A stretch of DNA of 48,808 nt, taken from Anaerolineales bacterium (GTDB taxonomy: Bacteria > Chloroflexota > Anaerolineae > Anaerolineales > Villigracilaceae). This document shows positions 26,989 through 36,212 of this stretch, piece after piece. The stretch is taken from NCBI GenBank assembly GCA_011389535.1, contig JAABUE010000003.1, positions 1 to 48,808 on the forward strand, given 5' to 3'. The position numbers and the translations under genes were made by a program. The notes beneath the pieces are model-generated. The model saw nothing but the letters and a program-made list of their open reading frames with translations. It made no database searches and had not been told where the DNA came from. Position 1 is the stretch's first letter. Each line of letters begins with the position of its first letter.

Positions 26989-27912
26989 TTATCCAGCCCG
27001 CTCCCAGGCAGTCTCGAGCGTATCTTTTAACAACGTGCCTACCAGGTGATAACGATACTCAGAAGTAGCGCGCATGGCGCTGGTGCGGAATTTGACTTCT
27101 GCAACTAACGCCTCTAACGCTGTCTTAAAAGTTTCGTCAGAGTAAGGTCTATCTGCCAGGAAAGCCTCGGCTTTGCGGGCACGGAACGGTACTGCGCCGC
27201 CAGGCCCTACCGCGATGCGGATTTGCTTGATCGTATTGCCATTCCGCTCCAGCCAGATGGCGAGATTGATAATAGGCAAAGCCACACCCTGCGGGCGCAT
27301 GATACGTTTGAAACAGGAGGCATAAGTGCGCCCATCGCCGTTACCGGCAGCCAGGAAAGTGCCCGTTAAGGGTACGCCGCCTTGAGCATAGGTTTGAATG
27401 TAAAACCCGACGATGATTTCGCCACTTTGCAGTGCGGACTTGCCAGGACCCACGAATAATTCAGGCAGGGGCACGCAACGGCTTCCATGCAGGCCAGTCA
27501 CTTCAGCCTCGGCATCCAGGCACAGCAGACCAATGGTGCCATCGGCGGCAGGCAGGGCATGGGCGACATTGCCGCCCAGCGTAGCCACGTTGCGCACCTG
27601 CGGTCCGCCGACCAGGTCACAGGCTTCGACCAAAGCCCGGGCATGGGTAACAACCAGCGGGTCCCGGGCGATGCGGGAGAGCGGCACGCCCGCGCCGATA
27701 AAAAGACGCTCATCCCGAAGTTCAAGAGACTTCATCTCCGGGATTTCGGTCAGGTCAACAATGGTGTGGACAGGGGAATGCCGACCTTGTTGCAGGTCGA
27801 GCAAAATGTCCGTCCCACCGGCAAGTGGAAGCGCCGGGCCGGGAGCGGACGTGAGGGCAGTAATAGCCTCTGCAACGGTAGTTGGACGGATGTATTGCTG
27901 CCAAAGGTTCAT
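26989..27912 (-). CDS. xanthine dehydrogenase FAD-binding subunit
   Basis: YIRPTTVAEAITALTSAPGPALPLAGGTDILLDLQQGR and VRNVATLGGNVAHALPAADGTIGLLCLDAE. Start set at MNLWQQ. Confidence 0.9.
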   Translation of the reverse strand: MNLWQQYIRPTTVAEAITALTSAPGPALPLAGGTDILLDLQQGRHSPVHTIVDLTEIPEMKSLELRDERLFIGAGVPLSRIARDPLVVTHARALVEACDLVGGPQVRNVATLGGNVAHALPAADGTIGLLCLDAEAEVTGLHGSRCVPLPELFVGPGKSALQSGEIIVGFYIQTYAQGGVPLTGTFLAAGNGDGRTYASCFKRIMRPQGVALPIINLAIWLERNGNTIKQIRIAVGPGGAVPFRARKAEAFLADRPYSDETFKTALEALVAEVKFRTSAMRATSEYRYHLVGTLLKDTLETAWERAG

Positions 27913-28034
27913 AGGTGGAACGACCTCCTTCGTAAGGACGGCGGCACTTTTCGAGGGACTATAGCCCACGCCGCTGAGGGGGTTTCTTCCGCAGCGACCA
28001 CCGAACCAATGGTGTATTTATTGTAGCATAATTT

Positions 28035-28060
28035 GTAATAACGACTTAAGTCGTTACTAC
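28035..28060. repeat. 26-bp palindrome GTAATAACGACTTAAGTCGTTACTAC
   Basis: Central 18 bp perfect (TAACGACTTAAGTCGTTA); outer mismatch pair is G-U compatible; overlaps the stop codon of the ABC ATPase. Confidence 0.7.
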
Positions 28061-29614
28061 GGAGGCACTTTCATCTTTCACTCCGGCCATCAGCAGGCCC
28101 AGCTTTGCCGGCGTGGCTTCCTCCCGCGGGACGATGTCCATGATCTGGCCTTCATAGATGACGGCGATACGGTCAGAGAGCGACAGGATTTCATCCAGAT
28201 CTTCAGAAATGAGCAGGATTGCCGTGCCTGCATTGCGCTGCTCGATCAACTGCTGGCGGACGTACTCGGTTGCGCCGATATCGAGGCCGCGGGTGGGCTG
28301 GGCCGCCAGGATGACACGCGGCTTCCGCGAGAGCTCGCGCGCGATGACCACCTTCTGGATGTTGCCGCCCGACAGGTTTTTGGCGAGCGTTTCCTGGGAA
28401 GGCGTCTTGACCTGGAACTTGGTGATCAGCTCGGCGCTATGGCGGGCAATTTCACCCAGGTTGAGAAAACCGGAGCGCGAGAACGGCATTTTGTGGTGTT
28501 CGCGCAGGATCATGTTCTCAGCCACGCTAAAATTCCGGATCATGCCATCGCGCATGCGTTCTTCAGGGACATAAGAGAGCATACGCTCGGTCAGTTCGAC
28601 GGGCAACAGGTTGGTGACATTTTCACCTTCCAGCGTGACTTTGCCTTCCGTTACTTTTCGCAGACCGGTCACTGCCTCCGCCAGCTCGCGTTGACCGTTA
28701 CCCGAAACACCGGCAATCCCCAGGATTTCGCCCGCCTGGACATCCAGGCTGACTGCGCGCAGGCCGGGCGTACCACGGTCGCTGCCACAAGAGACAGCTT
28801 CGAGTTTCAAGCGTACTTCGCCGCGCTCCACAACGCCGCGGTTGGGGGCAAAGCCGACCTCACGCCCGACCATCCAGTTTGCCAGATCCTGCTTGGTGGT
28901 CTCGGAGGTGGGACGGGTGCCAATCTTGCGCCCATCGCGCAGCACGCTGACCCGGTGGCTGATCTCGACAACCTCGTGCAATTTATGAGAGATAAAGATA
29001 AGTGCATGGCCGTCTTTGACCATCTGGTTCATGATGGTAAATAATTCGTCCACTTCCTGGGGTGTGAGCACCGCGGTCGGCTCATCAAGGATGAGCAGGG
29101 CTGCCCCGCGATAGAGAGCCTTTATGATCTCGACGCGCTGCTGCTGTCCCACCGAAAGCTGCCAGATATAAGCAGATGGATCAATTTTCAGGCCGTAAAT
29201 GTCGGCCAGTTCGATAATGCGTTTGGAAACCCGGTCAAGATCGGTGAGCAGGCCACGCGAGGAGGGCAATCCCAGCGCCACGTTCTCGGCAACGGTCAGC
29301 GTCTGGACCAGCATAAAGTGCTGGTGGATCATCCCGATTCCCAGATGGATCGAATCGTTCGGCGATGAGATTGTCACCGGCTTGCCGTTCAGCAAGATTT
29401 CCCCTTCATCCGGGTGGTACAGGCCATAGAGAATCTTCATCAAGGTGCTTTTACCAGCTCCGTTTTCACCCAGCAGAGCGTGAACCTCGCCAGACTTTAC
29501 ATCGAAATCGACACGGTCATTGGCAAGCACGCCTGGAAACCGCTTGGTAACCCCACGCATTTCCAGGCTGTCAATGCGGGCTTTGCCGGAGGGAAGGATA
29601 TTGGCTTCTGGCAT
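28046..29614 (-). CDS. BMP-type nucleoside ABC transporter ATP-binding protein (tandem NBD), system 1
   Basis: LLGENGAGKSTLMKILYGL Walker A, LSVGQQQRVEIIKAL signature, second half NLSGGNIQKVVIARELS. Confidence 0.92.
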   Translation of the reverse strand: MPEANILPSGKARIDSLEMRGVTKRFPGVLANDRVDFDVKSGEVHALLGENGAGKSTLMKILYGLYHPDEGEILLNGKPVTISSPNDSIHLGIGMIHQHFMLVQTLTVAENVALGLPSSRGLLTDLDRVSKRIIELADIYGLKIDPSAYIWQLSVGQQQRVEIIKALYRGAALLILDEPTAVLTPQEVDELFTIMNQMVKDGHALIFISHKLHEVVEISHRVSVLRDGRKIGTRPTSETTKQDLANWMVGREVGFAPNRGVVERGEVRLKLEAVSCGSDRGTPGLRAVSLDVQAGEILGIAGVSGNGQRELAEAVTGLRKVTEGKVTLEGENVTNLLPVELTERMLSYVPEERMRDGMIRNFSVAENMILREHHKMPFSRSGFLNLGEIARHSAELITKFQVKTPSQETLAKNLSGGNIQKVVIARELSRKPRVILAAQPTRGLDIGATEYVRQQLIEQRNAGTAILLISEDLDEILSLSDRIAVIYEGQIMDIVPREEATPAKLGLLMAGVKDESASVVTT

Positions 29615-29700
29615 CTGGATCCCTTTCTACTCTCTATCATGACAATTTTCGAACGACATGGCAAATAAGTATAGTTCTTCAGGATTTGGCGTAAAGAAGT

Positions 29701-29750
29701 CCGGATTTGGGGTGCGAGCGTGCGTACGCACGCTCGCACCCCAAATCCGG
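29701..29750. repeat. perfect 50-bp palindrome
   Basis: CCGGATTTGGGGTGCGAGCGTGCGT|ACGCACGCTCGCACCCCAAATCCGG equals its own reverse complement over all 50 bases. Confidence 0.9.
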
Positions 29751-29820
29751 GTATCCACCACGGAAATACCCAAAGATCCATAAGTATGTGACATTGTCAT
29801 AGTAAGGTCGTTTCCATAGA

Positions 29821-29853
29821 GGCCTGACGGCTTCAGAGAGAAACCGTCAGGCC
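29821..29853 (-). terminator. hairpin 3' of BMP gene (terminator/attenuator or 3' stabiliser)
   Basis: GGCCTGACGG ... CCGTCAGGCC, 10-bp perfect arms just after the BMP stop. Confidence 0.55.
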
Positions 29854-29871
29854 AGTTTTTAACTGTAAGTG

Positions 29872-30945
29872 TTATTGGCCCAGATCAATGGTGATCGAAC
29901 CGTCGATGATGCCCTGAATGGTCTGTTCAGCTACAGTATTGACATTTGCAACCAGTTCATATTCCGGGTTGAACTCGATCACTTCGCCGCCGTTGGCGAG
30001 GTCGATGATAAAGGATTGGCCACCAAGTGTGCCGCCCTTGATCATGTCGATCATCTCAGCCAGGATTCCTTCCCAGTGATAGACCTGGCTGGCAACCACG
30101 ACGGAGGGGGCCAGGGAGGCCTGGTTGGACTGCGTGCCGAACCAGAGCACATCGTTCTCTTCGGCCACACCGATCGCGCCCACAACCATCTGAGCCGTGC
30201 CGGTCAGTACATCCGCGCCGGCCGACACATGGGTGTTGGCGGCTTCAGAAGCCAGCGCCACGTCCGAGAAAGAACCAATGTAGCTCACACGAACGTCGAT
30301 ATCGGGTTTGATCGCCTCCGCGCCAGCCTTGAAGCCATCTACGTAGAGCTTGGCATCGCCGGTCTCGATCGGGCCAACCACGCCTATTATATTGCTTTCT
30401 GAAAGGCTGGCAGCGATCGCGCCATTAACAAATCCGCCCTGGTCAGAAGCGGCTTCGTACGCGAAAACGTTCGGCAAGCCGAAAGTATCTACGGTAGTGC
30501 CCCAGGCGAAGCTGGTTTCGGGGAAATCGGGAGCAATTTCCTGCAGGGAGGAACCGTATTGGGAGCCGTGGCCGATCACCAGGTCAAAGCCCTGGGAGGC
30601 GTAGTCACGGAGCGCGGCAGCGGCATCGTCCACCACGAACATGTTCTCAGAGTAGACGATCTCGAACATTGACTCGCCGCCCATCTCTTCCTGGATGCGT
30701 AGCAGGGCATCGTGCATGCTCTGGCTGAAAGCCAGGTCATTGATGGCGCTGGGCATGACAACCGCTACGCGGAAAGGTTCCTCTGCGGCAGGTTCTTCTG
30801 TAGCAGCAGGCTCTTCTGTAGCGGCGGGGGCAGCGGGTTCGGTGGGCTGTACGGGCGCCGGGGCTACCGTGGCAGGGGTACCGCAGGCGCCTACAACAAG
30901 CGCCAGCAACACGAACAAAACGAACAGGCGTACATTCTTTTTCAT
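29872..30945 (-). CDS. BMP family lipoprotein substrate-binding protein, system 1
   Basis: Lipobox VGAC then EPAATEEPAAEEP linker, then FRVAVVMPSAINDLAFSQSMHDALLRIQEEMG; typical PBP1-BMP (Med-like) fold motifs. Confidence 0.9.
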   Translation of the reverse strand: MKKNVRLFVLFVLLALVVGACGTPATVAPAPVQPTEPAAPAATEEPAATEEPAAEEPFRVAVVMPSAINDLAFSQSMHDALLRIQEEMGGESMFEIVYSENMFVVDDAAAALRDYASQGFDLVIGHGSQYGSSLQEIAPDFPETSFAWGTTVDTFGLPNVFAYEAASDQGGFVNGAIAASLSESNIIGVVGPIETGDAKLYVDGFKAGAEAIKPDIDVRVSYIGSFSDVALASEAANTHVSAGADVLTGTAQMVVGAIGVAEENDVLWFGTQSNQASLAPSVVVASQVYHWEGILAEMIDMIKGGTLGGQSFIIDLANGGEVIEFNPEYELVANVNTVAEQTIQGIIDGSITIDLGQ

Positions 30946-31034
30946 TTTCTTCTCCTTATTACATATTTATTTGAGCGAACGTTTTTTGGAGCCAGCAAAA
31001 TTTTTGCCAACGCACCTCCTGATTTGGGGGAAGC

Positions 31035-31967
31035 TCAATCTTCCCGTTCGAACGGTTTTGTCAATGCAGACGGGCCGCGTACCCTCGAAACCGACGCGAC
31101 CAGCACCAGAATTGTCAGCACATAGGGCATCATGACAGCAATGTCAGACGGGATGGGAATGCCCAACACCTGGATCCACAACTGCAACGAGTTTACCATG
31201 CTGAACAACAACGCGCCGCCGAGCACACCCCACGGACGCCAGCCGCCAAAATAAACCAACGCAACGGCAATAAAACCCAGACCACTGGTCATGTTTTGCT
31301 GGAAGACATTCAACAAAGCGATGGACAGGGATGCCCCGGCCACTCCGGACAGGGTCCCGCCCAGCACGATCGTAAAATAGCGGACGCCTGCCACCGATAC
31401 CCCGAGCGAATCGGCCGCTTCGGGATTTTCACCCACCGAGCGGATTTTCAAACCCAGGGTGGTCTTGTTCAACACAAACCAGGCGATCGGCACCAGTAAA
31501 TAGGCCGCATAAACCATCAGGTTCTGGCTGAAGAAGATCTGACCCAGGCCGGGAATATCACTCAACACAGGGATGTGAATTCTCGGGAAACCTCTCACTG
31601 TTTCGACTGTGCCCAGCATCTTCTGGAACAGCAGATCGCTCATCCCGAGGCCGAACAGGTAGAATCCGATCCCGCTGATACCCTGCTGGGCATGCAGGTT
31701 GACGGTCACAAAGGCCATTGCCAGCCCCATGATCGCGCCCACGAGCATGGCAACCAGCACCGCCAGTCCCAGGTTCCCGGTTGTCAATGCCACATAGAAA
31801 GCTGCAAAAGCACCCAGCAACATCTGGCCTTCTACGCCCAGGTTCAACACACCGCTGCGCTGAGCAAACGTCTCGCCAATGGCTGCGTACAGATAAGGCG
31901 TGGCCAACCGGATACCGGAAGCCAGAATGCCGACCAGAACGGTAACGGAGAAAAGATCGGAAATCAT
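31035..31967 (-). CDS. ABC transporter permease, system 1 (BPD_transp_2 family)
   Basis: PYLYAAIGETFAQRSGVLNLGVEGQMLLGAFAAF. Confidence 0.92.
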   Translation of the reverse strand: MISDLFSVTVLVGILASGIRLATPYLYAAIGETFAQRSGVLNLGVEGQMLLGAFAAFYVALTTGNLGLAVLVAMLVGAIMGLAMAFVTVNLHAQQGISGIGFYLFGLGMSDLLFQKMLGTVETVRGFPRIHIPVLSDIPGLGQIFFSQNLMVYAAYLLVPIAWFVLNKTTLGLKIRSVGENPEAADSLGVSVAGVRYFTIVLGGTLSGVAGASLSIALLNVFQQNMTSGLGFIAVALVYFGGWRPWGVLGGALLFSMVNSLQLWIQVLGIPIPSDIAVMMPYVLTILVLVASVSRVRGPSALTKPFERED

Positions 31968-33100
31968 GCGCGCACCTTCGTCTTACCGGGAGTATCAGGA
32001 TCAGGCTTGGGCGGCACATCCTCTTCTTTGGCGGCAGCCAGTCTGCGTCTTTGTCTGCGACGGCGCCAGATCTCGCTGCTGACAACGAAGACGACCACGA
32101 GGCCGTTTAAGGCTGTCACCAATGCAGATGGGATCTGTACCATACGCTGCATGCTATTGGCTCCGACCAGCAACGCGCCAAACAAGACGGAAGCAGGGAT
32201 TGACCAGATGGGATGCAATTGTCCGAACAGCGCGGCCACGATACCGTTAAATCCTGCACTGCCGGTAAAGCCCGAGGCAGAGCCGTCGGTGATCATCCTG
32301 TAGTTCACGCCATACACCTGGATCATGCCTGCCAGCCCGGCGAACGCTCCGCTCAGGAGCAGGGCCAGCACAACGTGTCGTTTCACATCGATGCCGGCAT
32401 AGCGCGAGGCGTTCGGGTTCTGGCCAACCGCCCGGATGCGATAGCCAAGCGTGGTACGCCACAGCAGAATATAGACCAGGATCGCCAGAACCACCGCGAT
32501 CAGCGCGCCCAGGTGGAGGCGAGTGGGCGCCCAACGCAGCAGCCGGAAAGGTTCCAGCAAGCGGGCAGTTTGGGGAATTTTCGAAGCTAATTCTGCCTGG
32601 GATGGATCGATCATCGGGCCGCGCAGCATGAAATTCATGAACTGGACAGCAATGGCATTCATCATCACCGTGCTCAGGATTTCGTTCACGTTGAAATACG
32701 CCTTGAGGACACCCGGAATGCCGCCCCAAATCCCGCCACCGATGAACCCGGCCAGCATCGCCATTGCGATGACCAGCCAGCCCGGCAGGCCGGTAAAGGT
32801 CAGTCCCACCGAGGTGGCCAGGATTGCGCCAACGATCATCTGCCCTTCTCCGCCAATATTGATCACATCCCCGCGGAAGGAGATACAGATACCCAGCGCA
32901 ACCAGCAGCAAGGGCGTCGCCTTGACCAGGGTCTCTGCAAAGGCGTTGGTGCTGCCGAATGCGCCCACCCACAGGGCGCCATAGGCTTCCAATGGATTGG
33001 CCCCGAGCACTAACAACATCACCGCGCCAACGCCAAGCGCGGCCAGTGTTGCTATGACGGGCAGCAAAGCATCAAACAACGAGTTTAATCGAGATCGCAT
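31964..33100 (-). CDS. ABC transporter permease, system 1 (BPD_transp_2 family)
   Basis: TPLLLVALGICISFRGDVINIGGEGQMIVGAILAT; FNVNEILSTVMMNAIAVQFMNF. Confidence 0.92.
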   Translation of the reverse strand: MRSRLNSLFDALLPVIATLAALGVGAVMLLVLGANPLEAYGALWVGAFGSTNAFAETLVKATPLLLVALGICISFRGDVINIGGEGQMIVGAILATSVGLTFTGLPGWLVIAMAMLAGFIGGGIWGGIPGVLKAYFNVNEILSTVMMNAIAVQFMNFMLRGPMIDPSQAELASKIPQTARLLEPFRLLRWAPTRLHLGALIAVVLAILVYILLWRTTLGYRIRAVGQNPNASRYAGIDVKRHVVLALLLSGAFAGLAGMIQVYGVNYRMITDGSASGFTGSAGFNGIVAALFGQLHPIWSIPASVLFGALLVGANSMQRMVQIPSALVTALNGLVVVFVVSSEIWRRRRQRRRLAAAKEEDVPPKPDPDTPGKTKVRA

Positions 33101-33233
33101 CGATTCCCTTCCTCCTCAGGGCCAAATAGAAAACAATTCCTATCGTTCAAATGAATAGAGGGAACTGGGGTAACCCTATATCCTGTTACATTCAAAAAAT
33201 ACAATAATTCTTTCAAATGTAAATCTATGCGCA

Positions 33234-33965
33234 TCAGCTCCATGCCTGTACCAGACTGAGTCGTAAGACCTTGTCGTCAAAATAATTTACACCCAGAGCC
33301 AGGGGCAAGTTTTGATTGCTATAAAATGCTACCTTTAATACCAGGACGGCCTGATCCAGCTCTTTTGCCAGCAATTGATGAACACGTTCTTCTACCAACA
33401 CTGACCGGATTTCTGTGATCGCAAAAGCAATGTTCTGATGGCAATAGCGCTTGAGAATCTCGCTGATATGCAGTTGCCCGTCGATATGCTCAGCAGCCTC
33501 CCTGAGAAAGGTGGTAGGGATGACATTCCTTGCCAGAATGACAGGCCGCTCATCCGCATAAAATAGACGCGTCAGGGATATCAATTCGTCGCCCGGCTCG
33601 ATGGCTAGCGCATTCGCTTGCTCTTCGGACGCAACTTTTTTCTCTATAGCTAAAGATCTGATGGTTGGCTTATACCCGTTGGTTTCGATGATGCGCACAA
33701 ATTCCCATAAATATCCCTGATGCGCATTTATTTCTCGAACCTTGATATTGACATACGTGCCATCCCCCTGTTTCCGTAAGATCAGTCCGTTCACTGCCAG
33801 CTTTGCGAGAACCGTCCGCAAAGTTGCCCGGCTCACGCCAAATTCATCCGACAACTCGCTCTCGGACGGCATGCGGCTTCCGGGCGCATAGGTGCCATCG
33901 CGGATTCGTCCGCGAAGGAGCTCTTCGACCTGGTCTGCGATTGACTTCGTTTGAATTAAGCTCAT
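33234..33965 (-). CDS. GntR family regulator with UTRA domain
   Basis: VEELLRGRIRDGTYAPGSRMPSESELSDEFGVSRATLRTVLAKLAVNGLILRKQGDGTYV winged helix plus UTRA domain. Confidence 0.92.
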   Translation of the reverse strand: MSLIQTKSIADQVEELLRGRIRDGTYAPGSRMPSESELSDEFGVSRATLRTVLAKLAVNGLILRKQGDGTYVNIKVREINAHQGYLWEFVRIIETNGYKPTIRSLAIEKKVASEEQANALAIEPGDELISLTRLFYADERPVILARNVIPTTFLREAAEHIDGQLHISEILKRYCHQNIAFAITEIRSVLVEERVHQLLAKELDQAVLVLKVAFYSNQNLPLALGVNYFDDKVLRLSLVQAWS

Positions 33966-34103
33966 GCAATGTATTTTATAGTGGGCAGTCGTCTGACCTT
34001 TAGATTAATTTGTACCATAAATCACAAGTTATTACAAGTACACTTAAGAAATATTAAGGATACGGGAGTCAAAAGTGGCGGAAAATTAATTTCTGCCCTA
34101 ACA

Positions 34104-35072
34104 TTATAGACCGCGTTCGCCTCGGATGTAGGGATTCCCGAGGGCAGCTGGAGCACCCAGTCGCTTGCGGATGGCCTCCCGTGAACCGATCACCAGCACG
34201 ATGACGGTAAACGCATAAGGGAGCATCTGCAGGAAGAAGCCCCAGTACGGGTTGTAATAGAACGGATTGTCAAAACCCAAGAGCGTAAGCGGGCCCTGGA
34301 TGTCGAGGATCAGCCGGCGAAGTGCTCCAAACGCATAGGAGCCAACCGCCGCACGGACCGGGTCCCATTGCGCGAAGATGACAAGCCCGATAGCGATCCA
34401 ACCCTGGCCGGCTGTGGTCAGTTCGCTGAACCAACCCGGCGCAACAGCCAGGCTTATGGTTGCTCCCGCTAAACCGGCCAGCATCCCGCCAACGAAAACA
34501 TAAAAATAGCGCATGCGGAACACGTTGATACCCAGCGCATCCGCCGCGGACGGGTATTCCCCCACCGCGCGCAGGTGCAAACCGGGCCGGGTGCGGTTAA
34601 TGTAATACCAGGCCAGCGGGATCATCAGGTAGCCGATGTAGACCAGGATGCTCTGTCGTGCAAAGAAGATCGGGCCAAGCAGTGGGATCTGGGACAGCAG
34701 CGGAATGGAAAGGTTCGGCAGCAATGAGACAGTGCCCGCCTTGCTCAAACCCTCGCCCAACACCAGGCTGATGCCCGTCCCGAGGAAGGTCAGCGCCAAT
34801 CCGCTGACAACCTGATCGGCGTGAAGTGTGATGGTAATAAAGGCATGGACCTGGCTGATCAAGCCCGCAGCGAACATAGCAACCAGCAGGCCCAGCCAGG
34901 GATTTCCGGTCGCAATGGTGGTGCTGAATGCAGACATGGCGCCGATCAGCATCATGCCTTCCACCCCCAGGTTGAGCACACCTGCACGCTCGGAGAAAAT
35001 CTCACCGATGGTAGCAAAGAGCAGCACGGTTCCGGTAGCGACGCCAGCTTGCAGGATGATGATAAAGTCCAT
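34104..35072 (-). CDS. ABC transporter permease, system 2
   Basis: TGTVLLFATIGEIFSERAGVLNLGVEGMMLIGAMSAF. Confidence 0.92.
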   Translation of the reverse strand: MDFIIILQAGVATGTVLLFATIGEIFSERAGVLNLGVEGMMLIGAMSAFSTTIATGNPWLGLLVAMFAAGLISQVHAFITITLHADQVVSGLALTFLGTGISLVLGEGLSKAGTVSLLPNLSIPLLSQIPLLGPIFFARQSILVYIGYLMIPLAWYYINRTRPGLHLRAVGEYPSAADALGINVFRMRYFYVFVGGMLAGLAGATISLAVAPGWFSELTTAGQGWIAIGLVIFAQWDPVRAAVGSYAFGALRRLILDIQGPLTLLGFDNPFYYNPYWGFFLQMLPYAFTVIVLVIGSREAIRKRLGAPAALGNPYIRGERGL

Positions 35073-35075
35073 GTT

Positions 35076-36212
35076 CTACTCCTCCGACCCGGCGCGAATG
35101 ATGCGGATGCGATAACGCAGCAAGAAGTCGCTGGCGATAAGACACACCAAAATAATACCCTGGATCATCTTGGGCACCCCCGAAGGCTGGATCTCGCGCC
35201 CTGCCAGGATTAATGCGCCAAAGAGCACAGAAACGACGACAATGACACCCGGATGTAGCTTGGCTAGCCAGGCTACAATGATTCCGGTAAAACCATAACC
35301 GGCTGCGACAGGCGACGTCTGTAAACGATGGACAACTCCAGTAATTTCGCTCATCCCGCCCAGACCGGCCAGCGCGCCGGAAACCATCATCACCAAAATC
35401 GTATTGCGTGAGATATCGATGCCTGCGTACCGAGCGGCACTGGGATTATCTCCGATCAGGCGTATTTCATAACCCCAGCGGCTGCGGTAAATTAACAGCC
35501 ACAGCACAAAAGCTGCCGCGATTCCAATCAGCAACCCTGCATGGGTGGTCAAGCCACGTAAAATTGGAAAGGTTTCTGCATAATCGAGCAAGCGGGGCAG
35601 CCAGGCTGTCCTTGGGAACCTGGGGCTCATTTGGAAGCCGCCCTCAGACCAGACTCCAAAAATCCAGAAGTTCATCCAGGAAATCGAGATATAGTTCAGC
35701 ATCAACGTGCTGATGATCTCGTTGACATTGAATTTGGCCTTCAGATATCCCGGTATAAAACCCCACAGAGCGCCCGCTAACATTCCCGCCACCATCATGA
35801 CCGGGATGAAAATCCAGGCCGGGGTTTCTGCAGACAGTAACGGCGCAAGCACAACAGCACTGGCGCCAAACGCGCCCATGATGAACTGTCCCTCTGCGCC
35901 GATATTCCACAATTTCATCCGGAAGGCAATCGAACAGGCCAGGGCGGTCATCAAGATGGGTGTAGCTTTCACCAGCGTATCCGAGATCACGCCAAGGTTA
36001 CCGAATGAAGCCCGCGCAATATGAGCATAGGAGAGGAATGGGTCACCACCGGCAAAAGCGATCACAATCCCACCCAGGATGAGCGCTATGAAGATCGCGC
36101 CTAAAGACACTGCGACAGGATACCAGCGTGGAGGCTCCTGCAGGCGCGGTTCCAGTTTGATGCGGAAGGAGCCGGCTTGAGGTCCGGTTTGAGGCGTTGT
36201 GGTTTCTGTCAT
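35076..36212 (-). CDS. ABC transporter permease, system 2
   Basis: ATPILMTALACSIAFRMKLWNIGAEGQFIMGAFGAS; FNVNEIISTLMLNYISISWMNF. Confidence 0.92.
   Translation of the reverse strand: MTETTTPQTGPQAGSFRIKLEPRLQEPPRWYPVAVSLGAIFIALILGGIVIAFAGGDPFLSYAHIARASFGNLGVISDTLVKATPILMTALACSIAFRMKLWNIGAEGQFIMGAFGASAVVLAPLLSAETPAWIFIPVMMVAGMLAGALWGFIPGYLKAKFNVNEIISTLMLNYISISWMNFWIFGVWSEGGFQMSPRFPRTAWLPRLLDYAETFPILRGLTTHAGLLIGIAAAFVLWLLIYRSRWGYEIRLIGDNPSAARYAGIDISRNTILVMMVSGALAGLGGMSEITGVVHRLQTSPVAAGYGFTGIIVAWLAKLHPGVIVVVSVLFGALILAGREIQPSGVPKMIQGIILVCLIASDFLLRYRIRIIRAGSEE

Noticed and set aside
30780-30850. GAAGAACCTGCC-type tandem repeats in the BMP genes as a regulatory repeat
   Set aside because: They encode the E/P/A/T-rich lipoprotein linker (EEPAATEEPAAEEP), a normal feature of Chloroflexi-type binding proteins.
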